Part shown: positions 44,515-52,623 of the stretch, piece after piece
Position numbering within the stretch: the stretch's first letter is position 1
How the letters are laid out: every line of letters begins with the position of its first letter
Assembly (NCBI RefSeq): GCF_014495845.1
Contig: NZ_CP061080.1
Span: forward strand, 3,151,001 to 3,215,000
Length of the DNA stretch: 64,000 nt
Source of the DNA: Aquibium microcysteis
Lineage (GTDB): Bacteria > Pseudomonadota > Alphaproteobacteria > Rhizobiales > Rhizobiaceae
Reading direction: 5' to 3'
Program-made: the position numbers and the translations under genes
Notes under the pieces: generated by a model
Database searches by the model: none
Told to the model about the DNA's origin: nothing
What the model saw: the letters and a program-made list of their open reading frames with translations, nothing else

Positions 44515-44538
44515 ATTGACGTTTGCGTAAACGTCAAT
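44515..44538 (-). promoter_or_regulatory. MerR-type operator overlapping the fadE promoter
   Basis: Half-sites ATTGACGTTT and AAACGTCAAT flank a central GCGT, a perfect 10-base inverted repeat, 80 bases before the fadE-like start. On the minus strand the half-site TTGACG also serves as a -35 hexamer, with TATTTG about 16 bases later as the -10. The dyad therefore covers the -35 and spacer, so a bound repressor would block transcription. The MerR regulator encoded immediately upstream is the obvious binder. Confidence 0.8.
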
Positions 44539-44576
44539 TCGGCGTGAGGTGGTTTTTTTGGATTGCAGAATACGCG

Positions 44577-44600
44577 AACGGCGCGCCGAAGCGCGCCGTT
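44577..44600 (-). terminator. Hairpin downstream of the MerR gene
   Basis: AACGGCGCGC pairs with GCGCGCCGTT around a four-base loop that reads TTCG on the minus strand, giving an unusually stable ten-pair stem with a UUCG tetraloop. It lies 36 bases after the MerR stop codon. It lacks the T run of a classical terminator, so it may be a 3' stabiliser or a weak terminator that separates the MerR transcript from the fadE promoter. Confidence 0.6.
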
Positions 44601-44636
44601 CTGCGTTCATCCCGTGACTTCGGCAGGCGGCAGCGG

Positions 44637-45092
44637 TCAGGCTGCAGACTGGCGCTGCCGCTCCTCGAGCGAGGTGCGCACGACCTCCATCGCCGCGCGA
44701 AGCTGTTCGATGGCGTCTTCGATTGACTCGCGCTGCTTCTCCAGCCGCGAGAGCTGCTTCTCCGATTTCTCGAGCGCCACGCGCAGCTGCTTCGTGTTGG
44801 TGCCCTGGGGATCGTAGAGGTCCATCATCTGCTTGACCTCTCGCAGTGAGAAGCCGACGTTGCGACCGAGCAGGATGAGGCGCAGGCGGGCGCGCTCGCG
44901 GCGAGAGTACAGACGCATGCTGCCCTCGCGCTTGGGATGCAGCAGACCCTTGTCTTCATAGAAGCGCAGGGTGCGCAGCGAAACGTCGAATTCCTTGGCC
45001 ATATCGCCGATCCGCATCAGTTCGTCGTCGGACTCGGAAAAGGCTTCGGATGCGTTGGCCATGGCCTCGATGGCCGAGACTGTCTTCATCAT
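44637..45092 (-). CDS. MerR-family regulator, probable control of beta-oxidation genes
   Basis: A 151-residue MerR protein. Residues about 25-95 hold the winged HTH (MRIGDMAKEFDVSLRTLRFYED, then LLHPKREGSMRLYSRR) and the C-terminal half is a long coiled-coil dimerisation helix (LEKSEKQLSRLEKQRESIEDAIEQLRAAM). No cysteines for metal sensing are present, so an acyl-CoA or similar ligand is likely. It shares a promoter region with the fadE-like gene and the upstream half of its own operator. The ATG at 45092 follows a GAAGGA site. Confidence 0.85.
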   Translation of the reverse strand: MMKTVSAIEAMANASEAFSESDDELMRIGDMAKEFDVSLRTLRFYEDKGLLHPKREGSMRLYSRRERARLRLILLGRNVGFSLREVKQMMDLYDPQGTNTKQLRVALEKSEKQLSRLEKQRESIEDAIEQLRAAMEVVRTSLEERQRQSAA

Positions 45093-45263
45093 GTTCAGTG
45101 GTTCCTTCGGCGCGGCCGCCGCTCGGCGCACGCAATCGCGGCCCAGTAGGCCAGTTTCTTCGTCGTTCAGCTAAACTGAAACGTCAGCCGCACGGCGCCC
45201 ATGGACACCCGGCCTCTCTGCATGGGCGCGCAGTTAGGGAGCCGCGCGATGGATTGCAATTCA

Positions 45264-45286
45264 AGTTTGGATACAAACTGTTTCAA
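45264..45286 (-). promoter_or_regulatory. Candidate MerR-gene promoter with dyad in spacer
   Basis: On the minus strand TTGAAA at 45281-45286 can be the -35, followed after about 17 bases by an AT-rich -10-like TGAATT. The spacer holds the inverted repeat AGTTTG, TATC, CAAACT (45264-45279). A dyad between -35 and -10 is the classic MerR arrangement. It lies about 170 bases upstream of the MerR start; assignment is tentative. Confidence 0.4.
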
Positions 45287-45342
45287 ATCGGAACGGGTAT
45301 CGCAGCGTCATGAACGGTCTGCTGGCCGGTCCGTTGGAAATC

Positions 45343-45356
45343 TTAAGCATGGTTAA
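45343..45356 (+). promoter_or_regulatory. CtrA-like site upstream of podJ
   Basis: The sequence reads TTAA, six bases, TTAA, and on the minus strand contains the octamer TTAACCAT, the CtrA half-site used in many alphaproteobacteria. The full CtrA box has a seven-base spacer, so this is a close variant. It is 218 bases before the podJ-like start, as expected for a cell-cycle-controlled polar gene. Confidence 0.5.
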
Positions 45357-45573
45357 CGGCTTGTTTACCACGTTGAGCGAATGGTTGGGCGTCGATTTCC
45401 CGTAGGTATCCCGTCTCGCGTTCCCCACGGCTGTCTGCACCGAAAAGAGGGCCAGGCGCGATGACCGCCAATCCGAACGCAGCCTGCGCGATGACGACGG
45501 TCCGGCCGGCGCCCCGCGCCATTCACGCGATTCCGGGAGAAGTCTCGGGAAATCCTTACGAACAGGCTTTTCG

Positions 45574-46326
45574 ATGAACAGCAACCGGTCCTTTCTCGAC
45601 ACCCTGAATGCCGGCCGGCAGCGTCGGGCGCATGCCTCCCTCGAGGATCTCAATCGCACGCTCGAGGATCTCGAGACCCGCTTTGGCAGCATGCAGCAGG
45701 GGCGTGTCCCCTCCGAAGACGAGAATCGTCGCGCCCGGCGCCTCACCGACGTCGTGGCGCCGCCCGCATCGCGCGCGCAGCGTCAGGCCCGCCCGGAGCC
45801 GCGGGCGACCGACAGCACGCCGTCCCCGCGCCGTGGCGCCGAAAGTGCCGACGCGATCGGATCGATACGCCGCGAGATCGAGCGCTCGCGGCAACAGGTC
45901 GCAGGCACGGGCGCGCTTTCCAGCCTGTCGGACGAACTGAAGGCGCTGCGCGAGGACATGCGCCAGCAGATGTCCTCCGGCATGCGCAAGGAATTCGACG
46001 CTTTGCGCGACGATCTCGGCCGCACCGGCGTCCCAGGCGACGGCGGAAGGCCGCGAACTGGCCGCCGAGATGGAACGCCTGTCGCGCGCGATCCACTCCA
46101 TGGCCAGCCGCAGCGACGATCGAGGACTGGAGATGCTCCGCGCCGAGATGGAACAGGTGCGCACGACGCTGGCCGAACTGGCGCGCGAGGAGACCCTGCG
46201 GTCGATCGACAGCCGCTGGTCGCGTTTCGAGGAGCGCGCCGACACACGCGGCACGCCGGATCCGGCCATCGCTGCGCTGACGCAGCGCCTCGAACAGATC
46301 GGCGAGGCGATCGGGAACCTGCCTGA
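45574..46326 (+). pseudogene. 5' part of a podJ-like gene, cut by a +1 frameshift
   Basis: The frame from the ATG at 45574 encodes the conserved N terminus MNSNRSFLDTLNAGRQRRAH, a coiled coil (SDELKALREDMRQQMSSGM) and then, past about 46020, nonsense residues rich in Arg and Pro. The next frame carries the continuation GRELAAEMERLSRAIHSMA before its ATG at 46070. Removing one base near 46030-46034 (for example in the CCC run) would join the two. It is either a real frameshift or a sequencing error; the two parts together make one protein. Confidence 0.7.
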
Positions 46327-49300
46327 TTCGCGCGCCCTGCGGTCGCTCGACGAAAAGGTTCGCACGCTCGCGGGTGCCGTCGACCATTTCTCGCGTCAGG
46401 CCGGCAACCCCGTCGACTCCTTCGAGACCATCGAGCATCGGCTCGACGAGATCTCGCGCGCCATCGTCGCGTCGAGCGTCTCCGGCAGGACCGTGCCGAC
46501 GGAACCCTTCGAGCGCATCGAGGCCAGGATTGCGGCGCTGGCGCAGCAGATCGACGAGATGTCGGCGGAAACCGGATCCGGCGAACTTCTCGACCGTCTG
46601 GGCGCCCTGACGCGGCGCGTCGAGGATATCGCCCTGCAGGCATCGCTTCCGGAGAAGGCCATCGAGCGGCTGGGCCGCCAGATCGCCATCGTCTACGAGA
46701 AGCTCGAGAACGATTCCTCCGGCACCGAACGCGAGAGGGTCCTCGACAGCCTCGAGCGACGTTTTGCGGAGATCGCCGCGCTGTTCGAGGAGCGCCACGA
46801 GCGCGCCACGGCCCAGGGGCACGCGCTGATGCGCGACCTGGATCGCCGGCTCGAGGAGATGACGGAGCGCCTCGACTCCCGGCCCGGCGTGGAGCCCGGC
46901 CTGCTCGAGGCGCTGGACGAAAAGTTCGCCGACCTCTCCGATCGCATCGACGCCGCACGCGCGGACCGGACCGATCCGCGTCTGCTCGAAGCCTTCGAGC
47001 GCCGCCTCGAGAGCATCGCCAACAGGCTCGATCACTCGATCGGTCGCGTGGGCGACCCGGATCCGATCCTGCTCCAGGCGCTCGACGAGAAGTTCGCCGA
47101 CCTGTCCGAGCGGATCGACGGCCGTTCCGGCGTGCCGGGCGGGCTGGCGTTTCGCGCGCTGGAGGAACGGCTCGAGAGCATCGCCGCGCGCATGGAGGAC
47201 ACCGCGCGGCACGCGGCCGACATCGACCCGCATCTGATCCTCGGACTCGAACGGCAGCTCGCCGGACTGACGGCCCATCTCTCGCGTCCGCGTACCGAGG
47301 CACCGGACGTGGACGTGCTCGCCCCGCGCCTCGACAACATCGAACGTTCGCTGGCCGGCCAGCGCGACCAGATCGTGGCGGCGGCGCAGGAGGCGGCGCA
47401 GCGCGCCGTCGCCTCGCTGCGTGCCGGCGGCATGGATGACGAGGACGCCAGCGCGCTCGCCGAAGAACTCCGCACGCTGGAAGCGCTGGCGCGCAAGTCG
47501 GACGAACGCAACACCCGCACCTTCGAGGCGATTCACGACACGCTGCTGAAGGTCGTAGACCGGCTGGCTTCGCTTGAGGTCCGCAATGTGGAGACCGCGA
47601 CCGCCTACCGCAGCCGGCTGGATGACGCCGCGGTTCCGCCGCTGTCTCCCGGCGCCGACGAGATGCCGATCGCCTCTGCCGCAGCGGCGCTCTCCGCATC
47701 GACCGCGATCCCTGCGGCGCCCGTGCTCCGGCCCCAGCCGCCCCGCGTAGCGGCCAAGGCAGCCGCACAGGCCGCGGCGGCTTCCGCGGACGACGCGCCG
47801 ACGGGCGAGACGCCCAAAAAGTCGCTGTTCGGCGGCTTCGCGCGCGCCCTGTCGGGGCGAGGCGAGCCGAAGCCGGAGCGGCCCGTCCAGCAGGAGCCGG
47901 TGCTCGCGGGCATGGCCGAGCCCGGCATAGACGAGCCGCTCGCCAACGCCGTCGTCGACCAGCCGCTGGAACCCGGGTCGGGCGCGCCGGACCTGAACGC
48001 GATCATGCGTCGCGTGCGCGAGGAACGTGCCGGCGCGCCCGGCACACCGGACACCGGCGCGACGGGCAAGGCCGACTTCATCGCAGCCGCCAGGCGTGCG
48101 GCCCAGGCGGCGGCTGCAGAGGCGCAGACCTTCCGTCAGGCCGACGGCGCGGACGGCGCCAAGCGGAAGTTCAGCCCCTCGGAATTCCTGCGCGCCAAGC
48201 GCAAGCCGATCCTGATGGCCGCTGCCGCGATCATGATGGCGCTGGCCGGGCTTCAGCTCGGAAAAGCCTTCTTCGCCGATGCCGTGCGTATCGCCGACGT
48301 GCCGGCGGCGCCGATCGCGACCGCGGCGCCCGAGGCGCCTCTCGTCGCGTCCGCCCGCGACGTCGCCGTTTCCGGCGCCGATTCGATGCGCAAGGCGCCC
48401 TCCGCGGCCCCGGCCACGGTGACGCCGGGGCCGACGGGGATCTCCGGGGCGTCGGTGGCGCCCGTGCAGCGGGGCGTGCTGACGGCTTCGGCGACAGCGG
48501 AGGCGCCCGGCCCGGCCGCGGCCCCCGCAGCGCAGGACGTCTCGACCGCGGACGGCGGCGAAAACACCGCTGCAGAGGCGATCGACACGACGGAGGTCGA
48601 CACCGACGAGGTGGCGTCGCTGGGGTTCGAAGCCGCGCCGGTCGAGGCCGGGCCGCTCGCGCTGCGCGAAGCTGCCGATGCCGGGGATCCGAAGGCGATA
48701 TTCGAGATCGGCAACCGCTACGATTCCGGCCGCGGCGTGGCCGCGGACCGGACGGTAGCGGCGAAATGGTACGAGCGTGCCGCCGAGCAGGGCTTCGCGC
48801 CGGCGCAGTACCGCATCGGCAATTTCCACGAGAAGGGCATCGGCGTCGAACGCGACGTCGCCAAGGCCAAGACCTGGTACCAGCTCGCCGCGACCCAGGG
48901 AAATGCCAGCGCCATGCACAATCTCGCCGTGCTGTTCGCCATGGGCACCGACGGCGCCGTCGACAACGAGTCGGCGGCCCGCTGGTTCGTCAAGGCCGCC
49001 GAACTGGGCGTGAAGGACAGCCAGTACAATCTGGGCATCCTTTCGGCCAAGGGCCTCGGCGTGCCGCAGAGCCTCGAGGAATCCTACAAGTGGTTCGCCC
49101 TGCTCGCCAAGGACGGCGACAAGGATGCTGCCGCCAAGCGGGACGAGGTCGCCAATGCGCTGCGGCCCGAACAGCTGGCGCGGGCGCGCGCCGCGACGGA
49201 ACTGTGGAAGCCCAAGCCCCTCGCCGAAGAGGCCAACATCGTCGACGTTCCCGCCGCATGGCAGGAGAGTGCGGGCACGACCTCGAGCATCGACATGAAG

Positions 49301-49480
49301 AAGGCGGTCATGACGATCCAGCTGATCCTCAACAAGAACGGCTACGACGCCGGCGCGGCCGACGGCGTCATGGGCGGCCGGACGAAATCCGCCATCATGG
49401 CCTTCCAGAAGGACAACGGAATGGCGCCGACCGGCGAGGTGAATGACGAGCTCGTACAGGTGCTGCTGGCCAGGAAGTGA
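46070..49480 (+). CDS. podJ: PodJ-like polar localisation factor with Sel1 repeats and PG-binding domain
   Basis: An 1136-residue frame that holds most of a PodJ-like protein. The first two thirds are coiled coils made of repeated LEERLESIAARME-like helices in the cytoplasm. A transmembrane helix follows (KPILMAAAAIMMALAGLQLG at about residue 713-732), then periplasmic Sel1 repeats (AAEQGFAPAQYRIGNFHEKG, ESAARWFVKAAELGVKDSQ) and a C-terminal peptidoglycan-binding domain (AVMTIQLILNKNGYDAGAAD, TKSAIMAFQKDNGMAPTGEV). PodJ organises the new cell pole. The true start is probably in the preceding frame at 45574. Confidence 0.85.
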   Translation: MERLSRAIHSMASRSDDRGLEMLRAEMEQVRTTLAELAREETLRSIDSRWSRFEERADTRGTPDPAIAALTQRLEQIGEAIGNLPDSRALRSLDEKVRTLAGAVDHFSRQAGNPVDSFETIEHRLDEISRAIVASSVSGRTVPTEPFERIEARIAALAQQIDEMSAETGSGELLDRLGALTRRVEDIALQASLPEKAIERLGRQIAIVYEKLENDSSGTERERVLDSLERRFAEIAALFEERHERATAQGHALMRDLDRRLEEMTERLDSRPGVEPGLLEALDEKFADLSDRIDAARADRTDPRLLEAFERRLESIANRLDHSIGRVGDPDPILLQALDEKFADLSERIDGRSGVPGGLAFRALEERLESIAARMEDTARHAADIDPHLILGLERQLAGLTAHLSRPRTEAPDVDVLAPRLDNIERSLAGQRDQIVAAAQEAAQRAVASLRAGGMDDEDASALAEELRTLEALARKSDERNTRTFEAIHDTLLKVVDRLASLEVRNVETATAYRSRLDDAAVPPLSPGADEMPIASAAAALSASTAIPAAPVLRPQPPRVAAKAAAQAAAASADDAPTGETPKKSLFGGFARALSGRGEPKPERPVQQEPVLAGMAEPGIDEPLANAVVDQPLEPGSGAPDLNAIMRRVREERAGAPGTPDTGATGKADFIAAARRAAQAAAAEAQTFRQADGADGAKRKFSPSEFLRAKRKPILMAAAAIMMALAGLQLGKAFFADAVRIADVPAAPIATAAPEAPLVASARDVAVSGADSMRKAPSAAPATVTPGPTGISGASVAPVQRGVLTASATAEAPGPAAAPAAQDVSTADGGENTAAEAIDTTEVDTDEVASLGFEAAPVEAGPLALREAADAGDPKAIFEIGNRYDSGRGVAADRTVAAKWYERAAEQGFAPAQYRIGNFHEKGIGVERDVAKAKTWYQLAATQGNASAMHNLAVLFAMGTDGAVDNESAARWFVKAAELGVKDSQYNLGILSAKGLGVPQSLEESYKWFALLAKDGDKDAAAKRDEVANALRPEQLARARAATELWKPKPLAEEANIVDVPAAWQESAGTTSSIDMKKAVMTIQLILNKNGYDAGAADGVMGGRTKSAIMAFQKDNGMAPTGEVNDELVQVLLARK

Positions 49481-49661
49481 CGCCCGGGCCGCCGGTGCCA
49501 ACGCTGATGGCCGGAAGAGCCATGTCGCAAACGGCATAGCCGTCTGCGCGAATGACGTTTGACTCCGCCATCATCAGGGCGCAACAAGCCCTTAATGATC
49601 CGCGTGTTAGGCTCCTCGGGGTCGGGGTCGTTGCCGAACGCAACCTAGTCGAGTTGGTCTG

Positions 49662-50585
49662 GTGGGCATTTATCTTCCCATCGCGGAAATGTCGGTCAAC
49701 CTGTTCGTTCTCCTCGCCATGGGAGCGGCGGTCGGCTTCCTGTCCGGCATGTTCGGAGTGGGCGGCGGCTTCCTGATCACCCCTCTCCTGATCTTCTACA
49801 ACATCCCTCCGGCGATCGCCGTGGCGACCGGCGCCAACCAGGTCATCGCCTCGTCCTTCTCAGGCGCGCTGGCGCACTTCAAGCGCGGGACCATCGACTT
49901 CAAGCTCGGGACGGTCCTGCTGCTCGGCGGCGTTTTCGGCTCGACCTTCGGCGTCTGGGTGTTCAAGCTCCTGCGCCAGCTGGGCCAGCTCGACCTTTTC
50001 GTGTCGCTCCTCTACGTCGGCCTCCTCGGGACGGTGGGCACCCTGATGCTCGTCGAGAGCGTGAACGCGCTGCGGGCGGCACGCAAGGGCGACACCACCG
50101 GTCTGCGCCGGCCGGGCCAGCACAACTGGATTCACAAGCTTCCGCTGAAGATGCGCTTCCGCGCCTCCAAACTCTTCGTCAGCGTCATCCCCGTCCTCGT
50201 GCTGGGCGCGGCCATCGGCTTCCTCGCCTCGATCATGGGCGTCGGTGGCGGCTTCATCATGGTGCCGGCCATGATCTACCTGCTCAAGGTGCCGACCAAC
50301 GTCGTCATCGGCACCTCGCTGTTCCAGATCATCTTCACGTCCGCCTATACGACCATCATCCATTCAGCCACCAACCACACCGTCGACGTGGTTCTGGCGA
50401 TCGCGCTGATGGTCGGCGGAGTCGCAGGCGCGCAGTATGGCGCCAAGGCCGGCCAGAAGCTTCGCGGCGAACAGCTGCGCGCCCTTCTGGCGCTGCTCGT
50501 GCTGGCGGTGGCGATCCGTCTCGCGTTCGATCTGTTCGTCCGCCCGCCGAACGTCTACTCGCTCTCGCCCCTCGTGGTGCTCTGA
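49662..50585 (+). CDS. TauE/SafE-family sulfite or sulfonate exporter
   Basis: A 307-residue membrane protein with 8-9 helices and the two inverted TauE motifs GMFGVGGGFLITPLLIFYN and SIMGVGGGFIMVPAMIYLL, each preceding a re-entrant region. These transporters export organosulfur anions or sulfite. The GTG at 49662 gives MGIYLPIAEMSVNLF, the usual start. It is followed by a TIGR02186 gene after 3 bases, a pairing that recurs in alphaproteobacteria. Confidence 0.88.
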   Translation: MGIYLPIAEMSVNLFVLLAMGAAVGFLSGMFGVGGGFLITPLLIFYNIPPAIAVATGANQVIASSFSGALAHFKRGTIDFKLGTVLLLGGVFGSTFGVWVFKLLRQLGQLDLFVSLLYVGLLGTVGTLMLVESVNALRAARKGDTTGLRRPGQHNWIHKLPLKMRFRASKLFVSVIPVLVLGAAIGFLASIMGVGGGFIMVPAMIYLLKVPTNVVIGTSLFQIIFTSAYTTIIHSATNHTVDVVLAIALMVGGVAGAQYGAKAGQKLRGEQLRALLALLVLAVAIRLAFDLFVRPPNVYSLSPLVVL

Positions 50586-50588
50586 GCC

Positions 50589-51437
50589 ATGGCGGGACGG
50601 CACACCGGACTTGCGGCGGCCATATTCCTCCTGGCCTGTCTCGGCGCCGGGGCGCACGCGCAGCAGCCCGAAGCGGCCGTGCCGGCCGCCCCCGCAGAAC
50701 CGGCACCGCAGCAGGTGCCGGCGACCCTCGTCGAAAGCATCCAGATCGGCCTCTCGACCGACCGGATCTCGATCACCTCCGACTTCTCGGGCGCCGACCT
50801 CACGATCTTCGGCGCGCTCGACAATGCGGATCCGCTGATCAACCGGCAGGGCCGCTACGACGTCATCGTGGTCCTCGAAGGCCCGATGCGGCCCATCGTG
50901 GTGCGCAAGAAGGAGCGGGTGCTCGGGGTCTGGATCAACACCGACTCCGAATCCTTCGTCAGCGCACCGGCCTCCTACTCGGTGGCGACGACCCGGGCGC
51001 TGCAGGACATCACCGATCAGAACAATTTCCGCCAGCTGGCGCTGGGCACCGACAACATCTACATCGCGCCGCTCGACCGGACCGGCGATCCCGCCAAGAT
51101 CGACGAGTTCGAGGCAGCGCTGCGCGGACTGAAGCGCACGAGCGGCCTCTACTCCGAGAACATCGGCGGCGTGCAGTTCCTGACGCAGAGCCTCTTCCGG
51201 GCGACCCTGCGGCTCGCACCCAACGTGCCGGTAGGCACCCACAAGGCGCGCGCCTTCCTCTTCAAGAACGGCATCTTCATGAAGGAAAGCTCGGCCCAGC
51301 TGGCGATCCAGAAGGCCGGCTTCGAGCAGACGCTGTTCCGATTCGCCAACACCAACGGCTTCGCGTATGGCGTGCTTTCCGTGCTGCTGGCCATCGTCAT
51401 CGGCTGGCTCGGACGCGTTATCTTCAGGCGGGACTGA
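50589..51437 (+). CDS. TIGR02186-family membrane-associated protein
   Basis: A 282-residue secreted protein with a signal peptide (cleavage near AHA), an Ala/Pro linker, a beta-rich domain at about 45-235 (ESIQIGLSTDRISITSDFSG onward) and a C-terminal membrane helix (GVLSVLLAIVIGWLGRVIF). The order of features matches the TIGR02186 family of alphaproteobacterial proteins linked to TauE exporters. It probably stands in the periplasm, anchored at the inner membrane, as a partner of the exporter upstream. Function is inferred from pairing. Confidence 0.8.
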   Translation: MAGRHTGLAAAIFLLACLGAGAHAQQPEAAVPAAPAEPAPQQVPATLVESIQIGLSTDRISITSDFSGADLTIFGALDNADPLINRQGRYDVIVVLEGPMRPIVVRKKERVLGVWINTDSESFVSAPASYSVATTRALQDITDQNNFRQLALGTDNIYIAPLDRTGDPAKIDEFEAALRGLKRTSGLYSENIGGVQFLTQSLFRATLRLAPNVPVGTHKARAFLFKNGIFMKESSAQLAIQKAGFEQTLFRFANTNGFAYGVLSVLLAIVIGWLGRVIFRRD

Positions 51438-51439
51438 GA

Positions 51440-51913
51440 ATGCCGGACGACTCCTCGCGCGATGCCGGACAGGAAGCGAAGACGGAGCGTACCGCCCGCT
51501 TCCTCGCCCTCGCCGGATACGCGCCGATCCTCGTCCTGGTGCTGTGGCTGATGGGCATCGATGCCGGGCATCCGGCGCGGCAGCCGACCCAGGCGCTGCT
51601 CGAAAGCTATTGCGCGATCATCCTGTCCTTCCTCGGCGGCATCCGCTGGGGACTCGGCATGGTGTTTCGCGGGGGCGGAAGCCCGCGCGATCTCGCCATG
51701 AGCTGCATCCCGCCGCTGCTCGGCTGGGCTGCCGTCTACGCTCCCGTTCCCTATGCCTTCGCCCTCTTCGCCGTCGCCTTTGCGGCGCAGGGCGCATGGG
51801 ACAACTTCGCTGCCCATTCCGGGATCGCACCGCCCTGGTTCGGCCGCCTGAGAATCCTCCTCACCACGCTCGTCGTGGCGGCGATGGTGCTGGCCTTCGT
51901 GGCGACGGCCTGA
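51440..51913 (+). CDS. DUF3429-family membrane protein
   Basis: A 157-residue protein with about five hydrophobic helices (LALAGYAPILVLVLWLMG, ESYCAIILSFLGGIRWGLG, CIPPLLGWAAVYAPVPYAF, LLTTLVVAAMVLAFVATA). The motif ILSFLGGIRWGLG is typical of DUF3429. Its role is unknown. It starts 2 bases after the TIGR02186 gene and is likely the third gene of the tauE operon. Confidence 0.78.
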   Translation: MPDDSSRDAGQEAKTERTARFLALAGYAPILVLVLWLMGIDAGHPARQPTQALLESYCAIILSFLGGIRWGLGMVFRGGGSPRDLAMSCIPPLLGWAAVYAPVPYAFALFAVAFAAQGAWDNFAAHSGIAPPWFGRLRILLTTLVVAAMVLAFVATA

Positions 51914-51915
51914 GC

Positions 51916-52623
51916 TCAGCCGGGCGACAGCATCTTCCCGGCCACCGGATACACCCGGTCCGACCCCAGCATGTATGCCCGGAAGACCGTCCAGTCGAAC
52001 AGCCGGGCGAAGGCGCGATCCCGCACGTTGAGCGCGCCGGTCAAGGCGCCGAAGGCGGGCATGATCAGCCGGCGGCCGTCGGTCGCGAAGCAGGGCCGCC
52101 GCACCGAGCGTCCGCGCCGCACCACGCGCGCACCCGGGTGCAGGTGACCCGCCACCTCGCCGTCGCATGCCTGGCCGAGAGGTTCGTGGCGAAACAGGAG
52201 GCTCCCGACCGCGATCTCGCGCACGCTCCGTCCGGGCAGCCCGGCAGGCGGTTCTGGATCGTGGTTGCCCACGATCCAGAACCAGTCGCGGTCCTTCATG
52301 AGCAGGTTCAGCCTGTCCCGGAACATCTCCGGCATGTCGCGCGCGCCTCTGGCGTCGTGGAAGGAATCGCCCAGGCTGATGACGGCTGCCGGCCGCCAGG
52401 CCGCCACGACGGCGGTCAGCCGGTCGAGCGTCGCCGCGGTGTCGTAGGGCGGCATCATGACGCCGCGCCGCGCGAAGGCCGCGCCTTTCTCGAGGTGCAG
52501 GTCGGAAACCACGAGCAACCCGTGCGCCGGCAAGAACAGCGCCCCCGCCGGATCGCACACGGCCTCTTCTCCGGCGACGGAGACCAGGGCCGCACTGCCG
52601 TCGATACGCGCGGCGATGGTCAT
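51916..52623 (-). CDS. pdeM: Ligase-associated DNA damage response endonuclease PdeM
   Basis: A 235-residue calcineurin-like phosphoesterase. Metal-binding motifs are VVSDLHLEKG at about 38-47, SLGDSFHD, IVGNHDPEP at about 117-125, and GHLHPGA at about 159-165. PdeM is linked with ligase-associated helicases in DNA repair clusters. The start at 52623 overlaps the helicase stop by 4 bases, so they form an operon. Confidence 0.88.
   Translation of the reverse strand: MTIAARIDGSAALVSVAGEEAVCDPAGALFLPAHGLLVVSDLHLEKGAAFARRGVMMPPYDTAATLDRLTAVVAAWRPAAVISLGDSFHDARGARDMPEMFRDRLNLLMKDRDWFWIVGNHDPEPPAGLPGRSVREIAVGSLLFRHEPLGQACDGEVAGHLHPGARVVRRGRSVRRPCFATDGRRLIMPAFGALTGALNVRDRAFARLFDWTVFRAYMLGSDRVYPVAGKMLSPG

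Larger units (their letters stand above)
45093..45573. other. Regulatory interval between MerR and podJ
   Basis: This 481-base gap between divergent genes holds several signals. On the minus strand a promoter candidate for the MerR gene lies near 45264-45286. The interval also contains the half-site AAACGTCA near 45179 that matches the fadE operator, a CtrA-like site at 45343-45356, and one GANTC at 45529-45533 shortly before the podJ start. No protein gene is seen. Confidence 0.5.

Noticed and set aside
44551..44557. T run after the fadE operator as a terminator tail
   Set aside because: The seven T on the plus strand are not preceded by a hairpin on that strand, and the hairpin at 44577-44600 lies on the wrong side for a plus-strand terminator.
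45743..49537. 1264-residue minus-strand frame opposite podJ
   Set aside because: Antisense of coiled-coil coding sequence in GC-rich DNA; the plus strand shows Sel1 repeats and a PG-binding domain.
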